Source of the DNA: Nitrospinota bacterium
Lineage (GTDB): Bacteria; Nitrospinota_A; UBA7883; JACRGQ01
Assembly (NCBI GenBank): GCA_029881495.1
Contig: JAOUMJ010000003.1
Location: forward strand, 1-64,000
DNA length: 64,000 nucleotides
Reading direction: 5' to 3'
Shown: piece by piece, positions 22,601 to 30,841 of the stretch
Layout: each line of letters opens with the position of its first letter
Numbering within the stretch: the first letter of the stretch is position 1
The notes under the pieces: generated by a model
Told to the model about the DNA's origin: nothing
Seen by the model: the letters and a program-made list of their open reading frames with translations, nothing else
Database searches by the model: none
Translations under genes and position numbers: made by a program

Positions 22601-24172
22601 CAACTGGTAGAAGTAGTTGAAAAGGAGTTGCGGTTTGTCCGAAAGAACAGCCAGTGGAGTGTCGTTACCCATGGAGCCGATAGGTTCCGAACCGTTGTTG
22701 GCCATAGGTAACAGGATCATCCTGATATCTTCGAGTGTGTTGCCGAAAACCGATTGCCGGCGCACAAGGGTGTTATGGTCCGGTTGATGCGGGGACCTGA
22801 CTTTCTCAAGCTGGCGGAGTTCAAGTTTCCCTTCGGCCAGCCATGTTGAGTATGGGGCCGTGTCGGCCATCAGCTCTTTAATTTCCTCATCCGGGATGAT
22901 CCTATGCTCCTCCAGGCTCGCGACGAACATCCGCCCCGGCTGTAGCCTGCCGTTGAGGACGATTTTTTCCGGCGGGAACTCAAGCACGCCAGCTTCGGAG
23001 CCCATTACCAAAATGTTGTCGTCCGTCAAAAGGTATCTGGAAGGGCGCAAACCGTTTCGGTCGAGAGTTGCGCCTATCACCTTGCCGTCGGTAAAGGCGA
23101 TGGACGCGGGGCCGTCCCACGGCTCCATCATCGTCGCGTGGTATTCATAGAAAGCCCTCTTCTTGGGGCTCATCTCCTTGTCGTGCGCCCATGCTTCGGG
23201 GATTAGCATCATCATTACATGCGGAAGTGAGCGACCATTCATAACAAGTAGTTCTACTGCGTTATCTATGATGGCAGAGTCGGACTGCGTGTCGTCGATG
23301 ATAGGTTTCAGCTTTTCCAGTTCATCGTCGGTAAAAACGTCTGATTTAAAAACAGCTTCCCTGGCGGCCATTCTGTTGATGTTCCCCCTCAAGGTGTTTA
23401 TCTCGCCGTTATGGGCAAGATATCTGAAGGGCTGTCCCAAAGGCCAGCTGGGGAACGTGTTAGTGGAAAACCTGCTGTGCACAAGAGCGAGGGCCGATGT
23501 AAAAGTCTCGTCGCTAAGATCCCGGAAATACTCCATGACCTGAGGAGAGGTGAGCATCCCCTTGTAGGCTATCGTCTTGTATGAAAGCGAGGAGATGAAA
23601 TAGTCTAGGGAACCTTCTATTCCGCTATTGAGCACTTTCTTTTTTGCGTATTTGCGAATTACGAAAAGCCGTCTTTCAAATCCCATGGGATCAAGGTCAT
23701 TGCTCTTTTTAATGAAGACCTGGGCCATGTGCGGTTCCACGTCACGCACCATTTTGCCGAGACCGCTGTTGTTTACAGGAAGGTCGCGCCAGCCGAGCAC
23801 TTCCTGTCCCAGCTCTTTCACGCAGTTTTCAAAGATTTCCTTTATTTTTTCGCGGCTATCCTTTTTCTTCGGGAGGAAAATGATACCTGCCCCGTACTCG
23901 CTGAATTCCGGCAATGTTATGCCAATGGACGAACACTCCTTTTTCAGGAATTGATGAGGCATCTGGACAAGAATTCCCGCTCCATCGCCGGAATTTTTTT
24001 CGGCTCCTACTGCTCCCCGGTGTTCAAGGTTTTCAAGTATCTCAATCCCTTTTCTCACAATCCAGTGAGACTGCTCACCATTAAGGTTCGCAATAAAACC
24101 TACCCCGCAAGCGTCATGTTCATAACGAGGGTCGTATAGACCGATATTCTTTTGTTGATTCCGTTTGTCCAT
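19634..24172 (-). CDS. gltB: Glutamate synthase large subunit
   Basis: GltB hydrolyses glutamine at its N-terminal amidotransferase site and transfers ammonia to 2-oxoglutarate at the FMN site. At 1512 residues it is full length. The class II amidotransferase nucleophile is visible in HDACGVGFIANL (Cys22); because the Cys is internal, this form may need N-terminal processing at that point. The FMN/3Fe-4S region appears around residue 1090-1150 (CVMMRKCHMNSCPVG), followed by the right-handed beta-helix (GXG repeats such as GATNGEVYIRG and GSIGKNFGAGMSGG). A 756-base intergenic region with a perfect 16-bp palindrome precedes it. Confidence 0.96.
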   Translation of the reverse strand: MDKRNQQKNIGLYDPRYEHDACGVGFIANLNGEQSHWIVRKGIEILENLEHRGAVGAEKNSGDGAGILVQMPHQFLKKECSSIGITLPEFSEYGAGIIFLPKKKDSREKIKEIFENCVKELGQEVLGWRDLPVNNSGLGKMVRDVEPHMAQVFIKKSNDLDPMGFERRLFVIRKYAKKKVLNSGIEGSLDYFISSLSYKTIAYKGMLTSPQVMEYFRDLSDETFTSALALVHSRFSTNTFPSWPLGQPFRYLAHNGEINTLRGNINRMAAREAVFKSDVFTDDELEKLKPIIDDTQSDSAIIDNAVELLVMNGRSLPHVMMMLIPEAWAHDKEMSPKKRAFYEYHATMMEPWDGPASIAFTDGKVIGATLDRNGLRPSRYLLTDDNILVMGSEAGVLEFPPEKIVLNGRLQPGRMFVASLEEHRIIPDEEIKELMADTAPYSTWLAEGKLELRQLEKVRSPHQPDHNTLVRRQSVFGNTLEDIRMILLPMANNGSEPIGSMGNDTPLAVLSDKPQLLFNYFYQLFAQVTNPPIDSIREESVMSLVSFIGAQGQILTEAKEHCRVIELPHPILTNHQLERLKQVNIPFFHAEPIPIVFRAEGGNHNLEKAIDEVCRKATDAVAKGKNILILSDRTVNDKYAPIPTLLAVSAVHYHLIRNGVRTRCSIIVESGEAREVHHFATLLGYGASAINPYLALETIEDLRLNEQLEPGITRKMARDNYMKAIDKGLLKILSKMGISTIQSYIGAQIFEAVGLKKEFIDKYFSGTASRLGGVGIDIIETESLMRHRYAYPRKDEVGSIRLEHGGKYSWRARGEHHSFNPETIHLLQQSTRMNDFGMFKKYTETMNNHTIQLNTIRGLLEFANNEPIPVEEVEPVESIVKRFFTGAMSFGSISKEAHETIAIAMNRLGAKSNTGEGGEDPARFTPLPNGDSARSAIKQVASGRFGVTSHYLVNSDEIQIKMAQGAKPGEGGQLPGHKVDKVIAKTRNSTPGVGLISPPPHHDIYSIEDLAQLIFDLKNSNIKARINVKLVSEIGVGTIAAGVAKGHAEAVLISGHDGGTGASPQSSIKHAGLPWELGLAETHQVLMRNDLRSRIVVQTDGRILTGYDVAVATLLGAEEWGAATSALIVSGCVMMRKCHMNSCPVGIATQDKDLRAFFTGKPEYLVNYFTFLATEMRNHMAQLGFRTVNEMVGRVDKLKMRSNVSHWKAKHMNLDNLLHKAKSPSCASYCVEEQDFGLENALDHQLIEMAKPALEKGEKVKGEIKIRNINRTIGTMLSAEISRRYGAAGLPDDTIYIKANGSAGQSFSAFGAKGVTFEIEGEVNDYFCKGLSGSKVILYPPKNSTFNAHENVIVGNVALYGATNGEVYIRGIAGERFCVRNSGAKVVVEAVGDHGCEYMTGGRVIILGSIGKNFGAGMSGGIAYILETDGMSKKRINPEMVDLERLSDPAEIEEVKGMIERHHNFTGSNTSRKVLAKWNSSVAKFIKVMPKDYKRALAEMAEEKELIKTMAG

Positions 24173-24324
24173 GCAATTCTTTCTTCTGTCACACCTTAAT
24201 TAAAAGAAAATATTTAAAATTCATTTATAACTTGATCCGTGCATTTGCTTTGCTCGGACCCCCCAACAATCGGCTCCACTAGTATTGCCTCCAAATTGGA
24301 CTAACTACTTTACGAATTACCAAC

Positions 24325-24340
24325 AACATTTGCAAATGTT
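24325..24340. promoter_or_regulatory. Perfect 16-bp palindrome upstream of gltB
   Basis: AACATTTGCAAATGTT reads identically on both strands. It lies about 150 bases upstream of the gltB start codon and about 590 bases upstream of aprB, in non-coding DNA, as expected for a dimeric regulator's operator. The binding protein is unknown. Confidence 0.45.
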
Positions 24341-24858
24341 CTCTTTGAAATCTTTTATAACAGGTTGATAGACAACCAGTTTTAGCGATGCGGCAGGATC
24401 ATATCCCTTTTTCAATCCGGTATTATCGTTTTGTCAGGGCCGGATTTCATGCCGATTTTCTATAGATGCGGCCACCTGGGATCGGCAAGATTCAAAAAAC
24501 GGAAAAAACAATATCTCCCAAGCCTCAAATTTCTTTAATCACCCATCCGCAGTATCTCAAGTAGGAGCTTTATGCCTCAATTTGAATGCCGGTAATTGAT
24601 ACGCGTGTAATAGAGGTCCCTGCAATTGCTGGATTATCAACGTAAAAGAAGCTACCAAAAAAAAAATTGTATGTGACATAAAAAACTTTATTGTGATATT
24701 TACCAGTCAATTTCTTTCCGCTGGTGTAAAATTGAAATCGGAAGCAAAAACAATGACCCATTAATTGTATGGGGCAGAGATTTAGTGGACTTGCTTCCGT
24801 AAGTGTTTGGTTTGTTTGTGTTTAGTATGGGGGTAAGTTTTCATTGTATATGAAGGCA

Positions 24859-24884
24859 AATACTGTTCAAAGAAAAGCAGTATT
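24859..24884 (+). promoter_or_regulatory. Inverted repeat in the aprB leader
   Basis: AATACTG (24859-24865) and CAGTATT (24878-24884) form perfect 7-bp arms around a 12-base A-rich spacer. They end 44 bases before the aprB start codon. It could be an operator or a hairpin in the messenger leader. Confidence 0.4.
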
Positions 24885-24928
24885 GAATGGGGATATAAGG
24901 ATTATAACTTTGTTGGGAGGATACTGAA

Positions 24929-25375
24929 ATGCCTAGTTTTGTAATAGCGGAAAAATGCGACGGCTGCAAGGGGAGAGATAAAACAGCCTGCATGTATGTC
25001 TGCCCGCATGACCTGATGAAACTCGATACGGGGATGAATAAAGCATTAAACCAGGAGCCTGAGCAGTGCTGGGAATGCTACAACTGCGTAAAAATATGCC
25101 CTCAGCAGGCGATAGAGGTTAGAGGTTACTCAGACTTTGTGCCGATGAGATCAGCGGTAATACCTCTGCGAGGGAGCGATTCGATAATGTGGACCGTCAA
25201 GTTCAGAAATGGACAGATAAAAAGATTCAAATTCCCTATCAGGACCAAACCTGAAGGTTCAGTAGATCCATACGCTGGTACTGGCGACGCGGACATTTCA
25301 AAGATTAAACAACCTGGGTTTTTTACTCATCACGCGGCTGGTGTAAATATGCCTACACCTGACAGCAAAAAGTAG
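24929..25375 (+). CDS. aprB: Adenylylsulfate reductase, beta (iron-sulfur) subunit
   Basis: AprB carries two [4Fe-4S] clusters that wire the AprA flavin to its electron partner. The 148-residue protein has two cysteine sets: C10, C13, C21, C25 and C47, C50, C53, C57 (CWECYNCVKICP). It ends in a long C-terminal tail that in the known enzyme wraps around AprA. The start codon is preceded by TTGGGAGG with a suitable spacer. It is the first gene of the aprBA-qmoABC-sat operon. In a sulfur oxidiser the complex would run from sulfite plus AMP to APS. Confidence 0.96.
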   Translation: MPSFVIAEKCDGCKGRDKTACMYVCPHDLMKLDTGMNKALNQEPEQCWECYNCVKICPQQAIEVRGYSDFVPMRSAVIPLRGSDSIMWTVKFRNGQIKRFKFPIRTKPEGSVDPYAGTGDADISKIKQPGFFTHHAAGVNMPTPDSKK

Positions 25376-25387
25376 GGGGATAGGAAA

Positions 25388-27337
25388 ATGGCTGAATTCA
25401 AATATACTGCGAAACCTGAAATAGTAGAAATTCACACAGACATCCTTTTAATAGGCGGGGGAATGTCAGCCTGCGGAGCGGCATACGAAGCCGCCCGCTG
25501 GGCAAAAGGGAAGAATGTAAAGATAACCATGGTCGATAAGGCGGCTGCGGAAAGAAGCGGCGCCGTGGCTATGGGTCTTTCTGCCATAAATACATACCTC
25601 GGTGAGAACTCGCCTGAAGATTATGTAAGGATGGTACGCACCGACCTGATGGGTATCATTCGCGAGGACCTCGTATTCGATCTTGGCAGACACGTTGACG
25701 ATTCTGTTCATCTCTTTGAGGACTGGGGTCTCCCCATCTGGAAAACTGACGACGAAGGGAAGGGACATGACGGTTCCTACAAGGGAAAATCCCTGCGTGA
25801 AGGTGGAAAGCCGGTCAGGTCGGGCCGATGGCAGGCGATGATAAACGGAGAATCGTACAAGGTAATCGTCGCGGAAGCGGCCAAGAAGGCGCTTGAAGAT
25901 AACAGGAAAGAGACCGGAGTGGAGCAGAACCTCTTCGAACGTCTCTTTATAGTAAAGGTACTTCATGATGCAACAGAGGATAACAGGATAGCCGGCGCAT
26001 GCGGCTTCAGCGTTCGAGAAAACAAGGTTTATGTATTCCATGCAAATGCGGTAATGCTGGCGACAGGCGGATGCGTAAACGTATTTAAGACTAGGTCTAC
26101 CGGTGAAGGTCAGGGGCGGGCATGGTTCCCGGTCTGGAACGCCGGTTCAAACTACGCAATGGGCGCGGAAGCGGGCGCGGAGCTGACCATGATGGAAAAC
26201 AGGTTCGTTCCTGCCAGATTCAAGGATGGATACGGCCCTGTTGGCGCATGGTTCCTCCTCTTCAAGGCGCAGGCAACAAACTCGCTTGGCGAAGACTACT
26301 GCGTGACCAATCTGGAAGACGCGAAAAAACTCTACGGCAAGTACACGGAAAAGCTCGGCACATGCATGAGAAACCACATGATGTTGCAGGATATGAGAGC
26401 GGGTAAAGGTCCAATCCTTATGCGCACCGACGTGGCGATGAAAAAGCTGGCAGAGACAATGACTCCGAAAGAAATAAAGCATCTTGAGGCCGAAGCGTGG
26501 GAAGACTTCCTCGATATGACGATCTCCCAGGCAGGAGTTTGGGCCGCTAACGATATCGAGCCGGATAAGAAACCTTCAGAATTGATGCCTTCCGAACCTT
26601 ACCTTCTTGGCTCTCACGCAGGTTGTGCAGGCCTTTGGGTAAGCGGACCAGACGATTTCGGCCCGGAAGAGTGGTCGTGGGGTTATAACAGAATGACAAC
26701 AGTCAAGGGATTGTTCACGGCCGGCGATGGCGTAGGAGCATCGGGGCATAAATTCTCATCCGGTTCGCATGCGGAAGGGAGAATGGCGGGCAAGAGCATG
26801 GTTGCCTGGGTTCTTGATCACAAGGATTACAAGGCAAAGGCTGTTGAAAACGCCGAAGATGTCGCGTACGAGATCTACAAGCCTCTCGAAACTTTCGCGC
26901 AACATAAAGGTTATACAACCGCGCCGAACGTAAACCCGAATTACATCAAACCGAACATGTTCCAGGCCAGACTGCAGAAAATCATGGATGAGTATGTCGG
27001 AGGTATCACACCGTCATATACGACCAGTAAAACTCTGCTGGAAGCAGGCATGGGATACCTTGAGGTTCTCAAAGAGGACAGCAAGCTCCTGGGCGCCGCA
27101 GACCTGCATGAACTCCTCCGCGCATGGGAAAACTACCACAGGCTGATAGCGGCCGAGGCTCACGCAAGGCACATTCTCTTCAGGGAAGAGACAAGGTACC
27201 CTGGCTACTATTACAGGGGAGACTTCCTTGCGCTGGATGATGAGAACTGGAAGTGCTTCGTAAATTCGAAGATGGATCCTAAAACCGGTAAATGGGAAGT
27301 GTTTAAAAGGGAATACAAACAGCTTATCGCCGATTAA
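25388..27337 (+). CDS. aprA: Adenylylsulfate reductase, alpha (FAD) subunit
   Basis: AprA is the catalytic flavoprotein interconverting APS with sulfite and AMP in the cytoplasm. The 649-residue protein has the N-terminal FAD dinucleotide fold GGGMSACGAAYEAA (about 22-36), conserved substrate-side stretches such as RSGAVAMGLSAINTY and NRFVPARFKDGYGPVGAW, and a C-terminal FAD motif TAGDGVGASGHKFSSGSHAEG (spread over about 440-460). It starts 12 bases after aprB. A hairpin separates it from qmoA. The sequence alone does not prove direction, but the neighbours (SoeABC, DsrEFH, SQR) favour oxidation. Confidence 0.97.
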   Translation: MAEFKYTAKPEIVEIHTDILLIGGGMSACGAAYEAARWAKGKNVKITMVDKAAAERSGAVAMGLSAINTYLGENSPEDYVRMVRTDLMGIIREDLVFDLGRHVDDSVHLFEDWGLPIWKTDDEGKGHDGSYKGKSLREGGKPVRSGRWQAMINGESYKVIVAEAAKKALEDNRKETGVEQNLFERLFIVKVLHDATEDNRIAGACGFSVRENKVYVFHANAVMLATGGCVNVFKTRSTGEGQGRAWFPVWNAGSNYAMGAEAGAELTMMENRFVPARFKDGYGPVGAWFLLFKAQATNSLGEDYCVTNLEDAKKLYGKYTEKLGTCMRNHMMLQDMRAGKGPILMRTDVAMKKLAETMTPKEIKHLEAEAWEDFLDMTISQAGVWAANDIEPDKKPSELMPSEPYLLGSHAGCAGLWVSGPDDFGPEEWSWGYNRMTTVKGLFTAGDGVGASGHKFSSGSHAEGRMAGKSMVAWVLDHKDYKAKAVENAEDVAYEIYKPLETFAQHKGYTTAPNVNPNYIKPNMFQARLQKIMDEYVGGITPSYTTSKTLLEAGMGYLEVLKEDSKLLGAADLHELLRAWENYHRLIAAEAHARHILFREETRYPGYYYRGDFLALDDENWKCFVNSKMDPKTGKWEVFKREYKQLIAD

Positions 27338-27354
27338 TCCTCGGAAATTTGGTA

Positions 27355-27385
27355 ACATGGAGGCCTTTTATATGGGCCTCCATGT
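27355..27385 (+). terminator. Hairpin between aprA and qmoA
   Basis: A perfect 11-bp stem (ACATGGAGGCC with GGCCTCCATGT) closes a 9-base loop. It lies 17 bases after the aprA stop and 36 bases before qmoA. There is no strong T-run after it, so it is more likely a partial terminator or a structure protecting the aprBA message, as both parts of the operon are on the same strand. Confidence 0.6.
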
Positions 27386-27421
27386 TCAATATGTTTATTT
27401 GAATCATCTGCAGGAGGAATT

Positions 27422-28261
27422 GTGCAATCGGGAAAACCGGTAGTTGTTATTGGCGGCGGGACTAGCGGCATTACAGCCGCGGTGGAGGCGGCAGAAGCCG
27501 GCACACAGGTTATTCTCCTTGAGAGAGAGGCATATCTCGGCGGTCGCGTATTCCGCATGAATAAATATTTCCCGAAACTCTGCCCTCCGCAATGCGGGAT
27601 GGAGATAAATTTCCAGCGGATAAGGTCCAATCCGAATATCAGGGTCATCACTTCCGCGACCGTTAAATCTGTCAGCGGAAGCGCGGGAAATTTCAAGCTT
27701 GAAATATCAACGGCAACAAACCCAGTAAACAATAAATGTACAGCCTGCGGCGACTGCGTTCCTGTTTGTCCCGTTGAGACCGTGGACGATTTCAACTATT
27801 CGATGTCAAAAAGAAAAGCGGTTTACATGTCGCATCCGATGGCGTATCCGAACAGGTTCATTATCGACATGAAAACCTGTAAAGGGGCCGAGTGCTCCAA
27901 GTGTGTCGATGCATGCAAGTACAAGGCGATAGAATTCGGGAAACCGGCGGAAGAAATGAGTATCGACGCCGCATCGGTGGTAATAGCGTCGGGGTGGAAA
28001 CCGTATGACGCGGGAAAAATAGAGAACCTCGGTTTTGGAAGCTTTAAAAACGTAATTACCAACGTAATGATGGAGCGTCTTGCGTCCCCCGGAGGACCTA
28101 CCGGCGGGAAGATTACTAGGCCTTCGGATGGAAAAGAAGTCAGAAAGGTAGCTTTCGTTCAATGTGCTGGATCAAGGGATGAGAACCATCTCCCATACTG
28201 CTCCGCAGTATGCTGTCTTGCTTCCCTGAAGCAGGCTACCTATGTGCGAAGCAATCCCTGA
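27422..28261 (+). CDS. qmoA: QmoA, quinone-interacting membrane-bound oxidoreductase subunit A, N-terminal part (frame broken)
   Basis: QmoA is an HdrA-like flavoprotein of the QmoABC complex that links AprBA to the quinone pool. This 279-residue part has the FAD fold GGGTSGITAAVEAAEAG (about 12-28), QCGMEINFQRIR, and two cysteine clusters, CTACGDCVPVC (about 101-111) and C-x5-C-x2-C-x3-C near 150. It starts at GTG 27422 after a strong AGGAGGA. The frame hits a TGA just after ATYVRSNP, exactly where homologues continue with PDAEVIIFYID-like sequence; that sequence is present in the next frame (28242-28673). It is therefore a full-length qmoA interrupted by a frameshift, which may be a sequence error. 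See the next entry. Confidence 0.85.
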   Translation: MQSGKPVVVIGGGTSGITAAVEAAEAGTQVILLEREAYLGGRVFRMNKYFPKLCPPQCGMEINFQRIRSNPNIRVITSATVKSVSGSAGNFKLEISTATNPVNNKCTACGDCVPVCPVETVDDFNYSMSKRKAVYMSHPMAYPNRFIIDMKTCKGAECSKCVDACKYKAIEFGKPAEEMSIDAASVVIASGWKPYDAGKIENLGFGSFKNVITNVMMERLASPGGPTGGKITRPSDGKEVRKVAFVQCAGSRDENHLPYCSAVCCLASLKQATYVRSNP

Positions 28262-28673
28262 CGCGGAGGTGATCATTTTCTATATTGATATGAGAACACC
28301 CGGCAAGTATGAAGCCTTCATGAAAAAGGTGTCAGGCGATGAAAAAGTGTCGCTCGTAAAGGGGAAGGTCGCAAAAATCACTGAAGACTCGTCGACAAAA
28401 GAGGTAATACTCTCCGCGGAAGATGTGATGGGCGGGGAAAAGATCGAGTATCGAGCGGATCTGGCGGTTCTTGCAACAGGGATGGCGCCAAGCCTCAATG
28501 GCGAGGCAAAAAACCTGATGGTACAAACCGATGAAAACGGATTCATTCTCACTGATAAACTTCCCGACGGCATATCGGTAGCAGGCGTTGCCGAAAGACC
28601 GGTGGATGTAGTCGCTTCGGTAATGGGGGGGACAGCCGCCGCGCTTAACTCCCTGCAGTGGGGTGGGAAATGA
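28242..28673 (+). CDS. qmoA: QmoA, C-terminal part in the +1 frame
   Basis: This frame continues QmoA without loss: from about 28248 it reads EAIPDAEVIIFYIDMRTPGK, the HdrA-type segment expected right after the broken upstream part, through a nucleotide-binding end (AVLATGMAPS, then GVAERPVDVVASVMGG). The ATG at 28242 is out of context for a real start, has no Shine-Dalgarno and overlaps the upstream frame, so it is not an independent gene. Two missing bases or one extra base near 28242-28255 would restore a protein of about 415 residues, the usual QmoA size. The end overlaps the qmoB start as ATGA. Confidence 0.8.
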   Translation: MCEAIPDAEVIIFYIDMRTPGKYEAFMKKVSGDEKVSLVKGKVAKITEDSSTKEVILSAEDVMGGEKIEYRADLAVLATGMAPSLNGEAKNLMVQTDENGFILTDKLPDGISVAGVAERPVDVVASVMGGTAAALNSLQWGGK

Positions 28674-30820
28674 CTGAAACCAACGGCACAATAAACAGCT
28701 ATGTTTGTACCGGATGCGGTATAGGCGAAAGCCTGGATGTTCCAAAACTCTGCAAGGTTCCGGTAGAGCACTCAGGTCTTCCGGAAGCAAAAACGCACCC
28801 GTCGCTCTGCAGTGACGAAGGGGTAGCGTTCCTAAAACAGGATGTAAGCGCGGGCGCAAACAAGATCGTGATTGCCGCCTGTTCAAAAAGGGTATTCTCC
28901 GAGAAGTTCGACTTTGGCCCGTCCGTTATGGTCGAGCGTGCGAACATACGTGAAGGGGCGGTATGGATCAGTGAGCCGAACAACGAGAATACTCAGCTCC
29001 TCGCCGAAGATTACTTCCGCATGTCGGTTGTGAAATCGGGGAAGAGATCGCTTACTACCCCTTACATTCAGGAACTGGACAAGAAGATACTTGTAATCGG
29101 CGGAGGTATTGCGGGGCTTTCGTCGGCGATACAAGCTTCAAGAGCCGGAAAGAACGTCGTGCTTGTCGAAAAGGAGAGCAAGCTCGGGGGATTCATGAAC
29201 CGGTTGAAGAAAAAACTCCCCTCGGGCGATGATTCGCTAAATCCTGCCGAGACCGGAATCAGCGGGAAGATAACATCGGTTGAGAACGATCCCAAGATCG
29301 ACGTGAAACTGTCAACCGAGATAGAATCTATTTCCGGCCAGCCAGGAATGTTTGACGTGACGATGAACTCAAGTGGAAAGAGCATTACCATTCGCGTAGG
29401 GGCGATTATCCAGGCAACCGGCTCAAAGCCATACGATCCTCAAAAACTTTCGCATCTTGGATATGGGAAGAAGAATATAGTTACGAATATTGAGTTCGAG
29501 GATATGGCTGTCAAAGGTGAGATCGTGCGCCCATCGGACGGCGGAAAAATAAGATCCGTTCTTTTCGTTCAGTGCGCCGGCTCGCGTGATGAAAAACATC
29601 TTCCGTACTGCTCTTCTTACTGCTGTTCGACCACCCTGAAACATGCGGTCTATCTGCGTGAACAGGATAAGGATATAAAGATATATATCGTCTACAAGGA
29701 CATAAGAACCCCAGGCAAATACGAACTCTTCTACAAAAAAGTTCAGGAGGATGATGGAATCTTTTTCACGAAAGGCGAGGTAGCCTCAGTGGAAGAGGGT
29801 GATGGCGGAAGCGTGAACATCACTGTAAAGGAGACACTCCTTGGGGGTGAGATAACTATAAAAGCCGACATGGCGGTGCTCGCAACAGGTATGGAGTCAT
29901 CGGCGAAAAATGGCGGGGCTCTTAAACTCAAATACAGGCAGGGGCCGGAACTGCCGGAATTGGCGTACGGTTTCCCTGATTCGCACTTCATCTGTTTTCC
30001 ATATGAGACAAGGAGAACCGGAATATACGCAACAGGGACAGTGCGACATCCGATGGACAGTCGTCAGGCCGAGATCGATTCCGCTGGAGCTGTACTCAAG
30101 GCGATCCAGTGTCTGGAACTTTCGTCTACAGGAAAATCGCTTCATCCACGTTCGGGCGATACCAGCTACCCTGAGATAGCAATGGACAGGTGCACACAGT
30201 GCAAGAGGTGCACCGATGAATGTCCCTACGGGATGTACGACGAAGACGAAAAGGCGAATCCGATACCGAATCCTTTGCGTTGCAGAAGATGCGGCACATG
30301 TATGGGAGCTTGTCCGCAGAAGATAATCTCGTTCAAGGATTACCATGTAGATATGTACAGCGAAATTATCAGAGCTTCAAGTATGCCCGGTGAAGAGGAG
30401 GAGAAGCCGAGGGTGCTTATTCTTGCGTGTGACAACGATTCTGTGCCTGCTTTCGACATGGCTGCCGCCGAACGATTGAAGATCAGCCCTTTCGTGAGGA
30501 TCGTTGCGCTTAGATGCCTCGGTTCAATGAGCATGGTATGGCTAAGCGACGCATTCTCGAAAGGTTTCGACGGCGTGATCCTGATGGGATGCAAACATGG
30601 GGACGACTACCAGTGCCATAACGTGAAGGGGAGCGAGCTTGCTAACGAGCGAATGGGGAAACTCGAAGAGACGCTCGGAAGGATGGCTATTGAACCACAG
30701 CGCGTGCAGTTTACACCGGTTGCGATAGGGGATTACAAAAAGCTTCCTGGGATAATCGACGAATTCATGAAAATGATAGACGAAGTAGGTCCGAATCCGT
30801 TCAAGGAGTTCGGAGAATAA
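28670..30820 (+). CDS. qmoB: QmoB, quinone-interacting membrane-bound oxidoreductase subunit B
   Basis: QmoB is an HdrA-like FAD protein with a C-terminal MvhD-like domain. The 716-residue protein begins at the ATG overlapping the qmoA stop (ATGA), preceded by GGTGGGA. It has an N-terminal cysteine-containing part (CTGCG at 13-17), an FAD fold around 143-160 (GGGIAGLSSAIQASRAG), the HdrA-type QCAGSRDEKHLPYCS segment, two ferredoxin motifs (CTQCKRCTDECP and CRRCGTCMGACP, about 507-555), then the MvhD-like domain with CLGSMSMVWLSDAFSKGFDG and MGCKHGDDYQC. It probably receives electrons from AprBA or passes them to QmoA and QmoC. Confidence 0.94.
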   Translation: MTETNGTINSYVCTGCGIGESLDVPKLCKVPVEHSGLPEAKTHPSLCSDEGVAFLKQDVSAGANKIVIAACSKRVFSEKFDFGPSVMVERANIREGAVWISEPNNENTQLLAEDYFRMSVVKSGKRSLTTPYIQELDKKILVIGGGIAGLSSAIQASRAGKNVVLVEKESKLGGFMNRLKKKLPSGDDSLNPAETGISGKITSVENDPKIDVKLSTEIESISGQPGMFDVTMNSSGKSITIRVGAIIQATGSKPYDPQKLSHLGYGKKNIVTNIEFEDMAVKGEIVRPSDGGKIRSVLFVQCAGSRDEKHLPYCSSYCCSTTLKHAVYLREQDKDIKIYIVYKDIRTPGKYELFYKKVQEDDGIFFTKGEVASVEEGDGGSVNITVKETLLGGEITIKADMAVLATGMESSAKNGGALKLKYRQGPELPELAYGFPDSHFICFPYETRRTGIYATGTVRHPMDSRQAEIDSAGAVLKAIQCLELSSTGKSLHPRSGDTSYPEIAMDRCTQCKRCTDECPYGMYDEDEKANPIPNPLRCRRCGTCMGACPQKIISFKDYHVDMYSEIIRASSMPGEEEEKPRVLILACDNDSVPAFDMAAAERLKISPFVRIVALRCLGSMSMVWLSDAFSKGFDGVILMGCKHGDDYQCHNVKGSELANERMGKLEETLGRMAIEPQRVQFTPVAIGDYKKLPGIIDEFMKMIDEVGPNPFKEFGE

Positions 30821-30841
30821 TGAGACGGGAAAGGAGTTAAC

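Larger units (their letters stand above)
24173..24928. other. Intergenic region between divergent gltB and aprB
   Basis: This 756-base AT-rich spacer separates the gltBD and apr-qmo-sat operons and must carry both promoters. A 63-codon minus-strand frame at 24570-24761 has no recognisable product and I do not count it as a gene. Visible signals are the 16-bp palindrome at 24325-24340 and the inverted repeat at 24859-24884. A CATTAATT at 24759-24766 matches one arm of the LysR-side repeat at 40665. No TGGCAC-N5-TTGC sigma-54 element was found. Confidence 0.7.

Noticed and set aside
24570-24761. A 63-codon minus-strand frame in the glt-apr intergenic region
   Set aside because: It has no recognisable product or good start site, and its composition looks non-coding. 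The regulatory repeats found in this region fit promoter DNA better.
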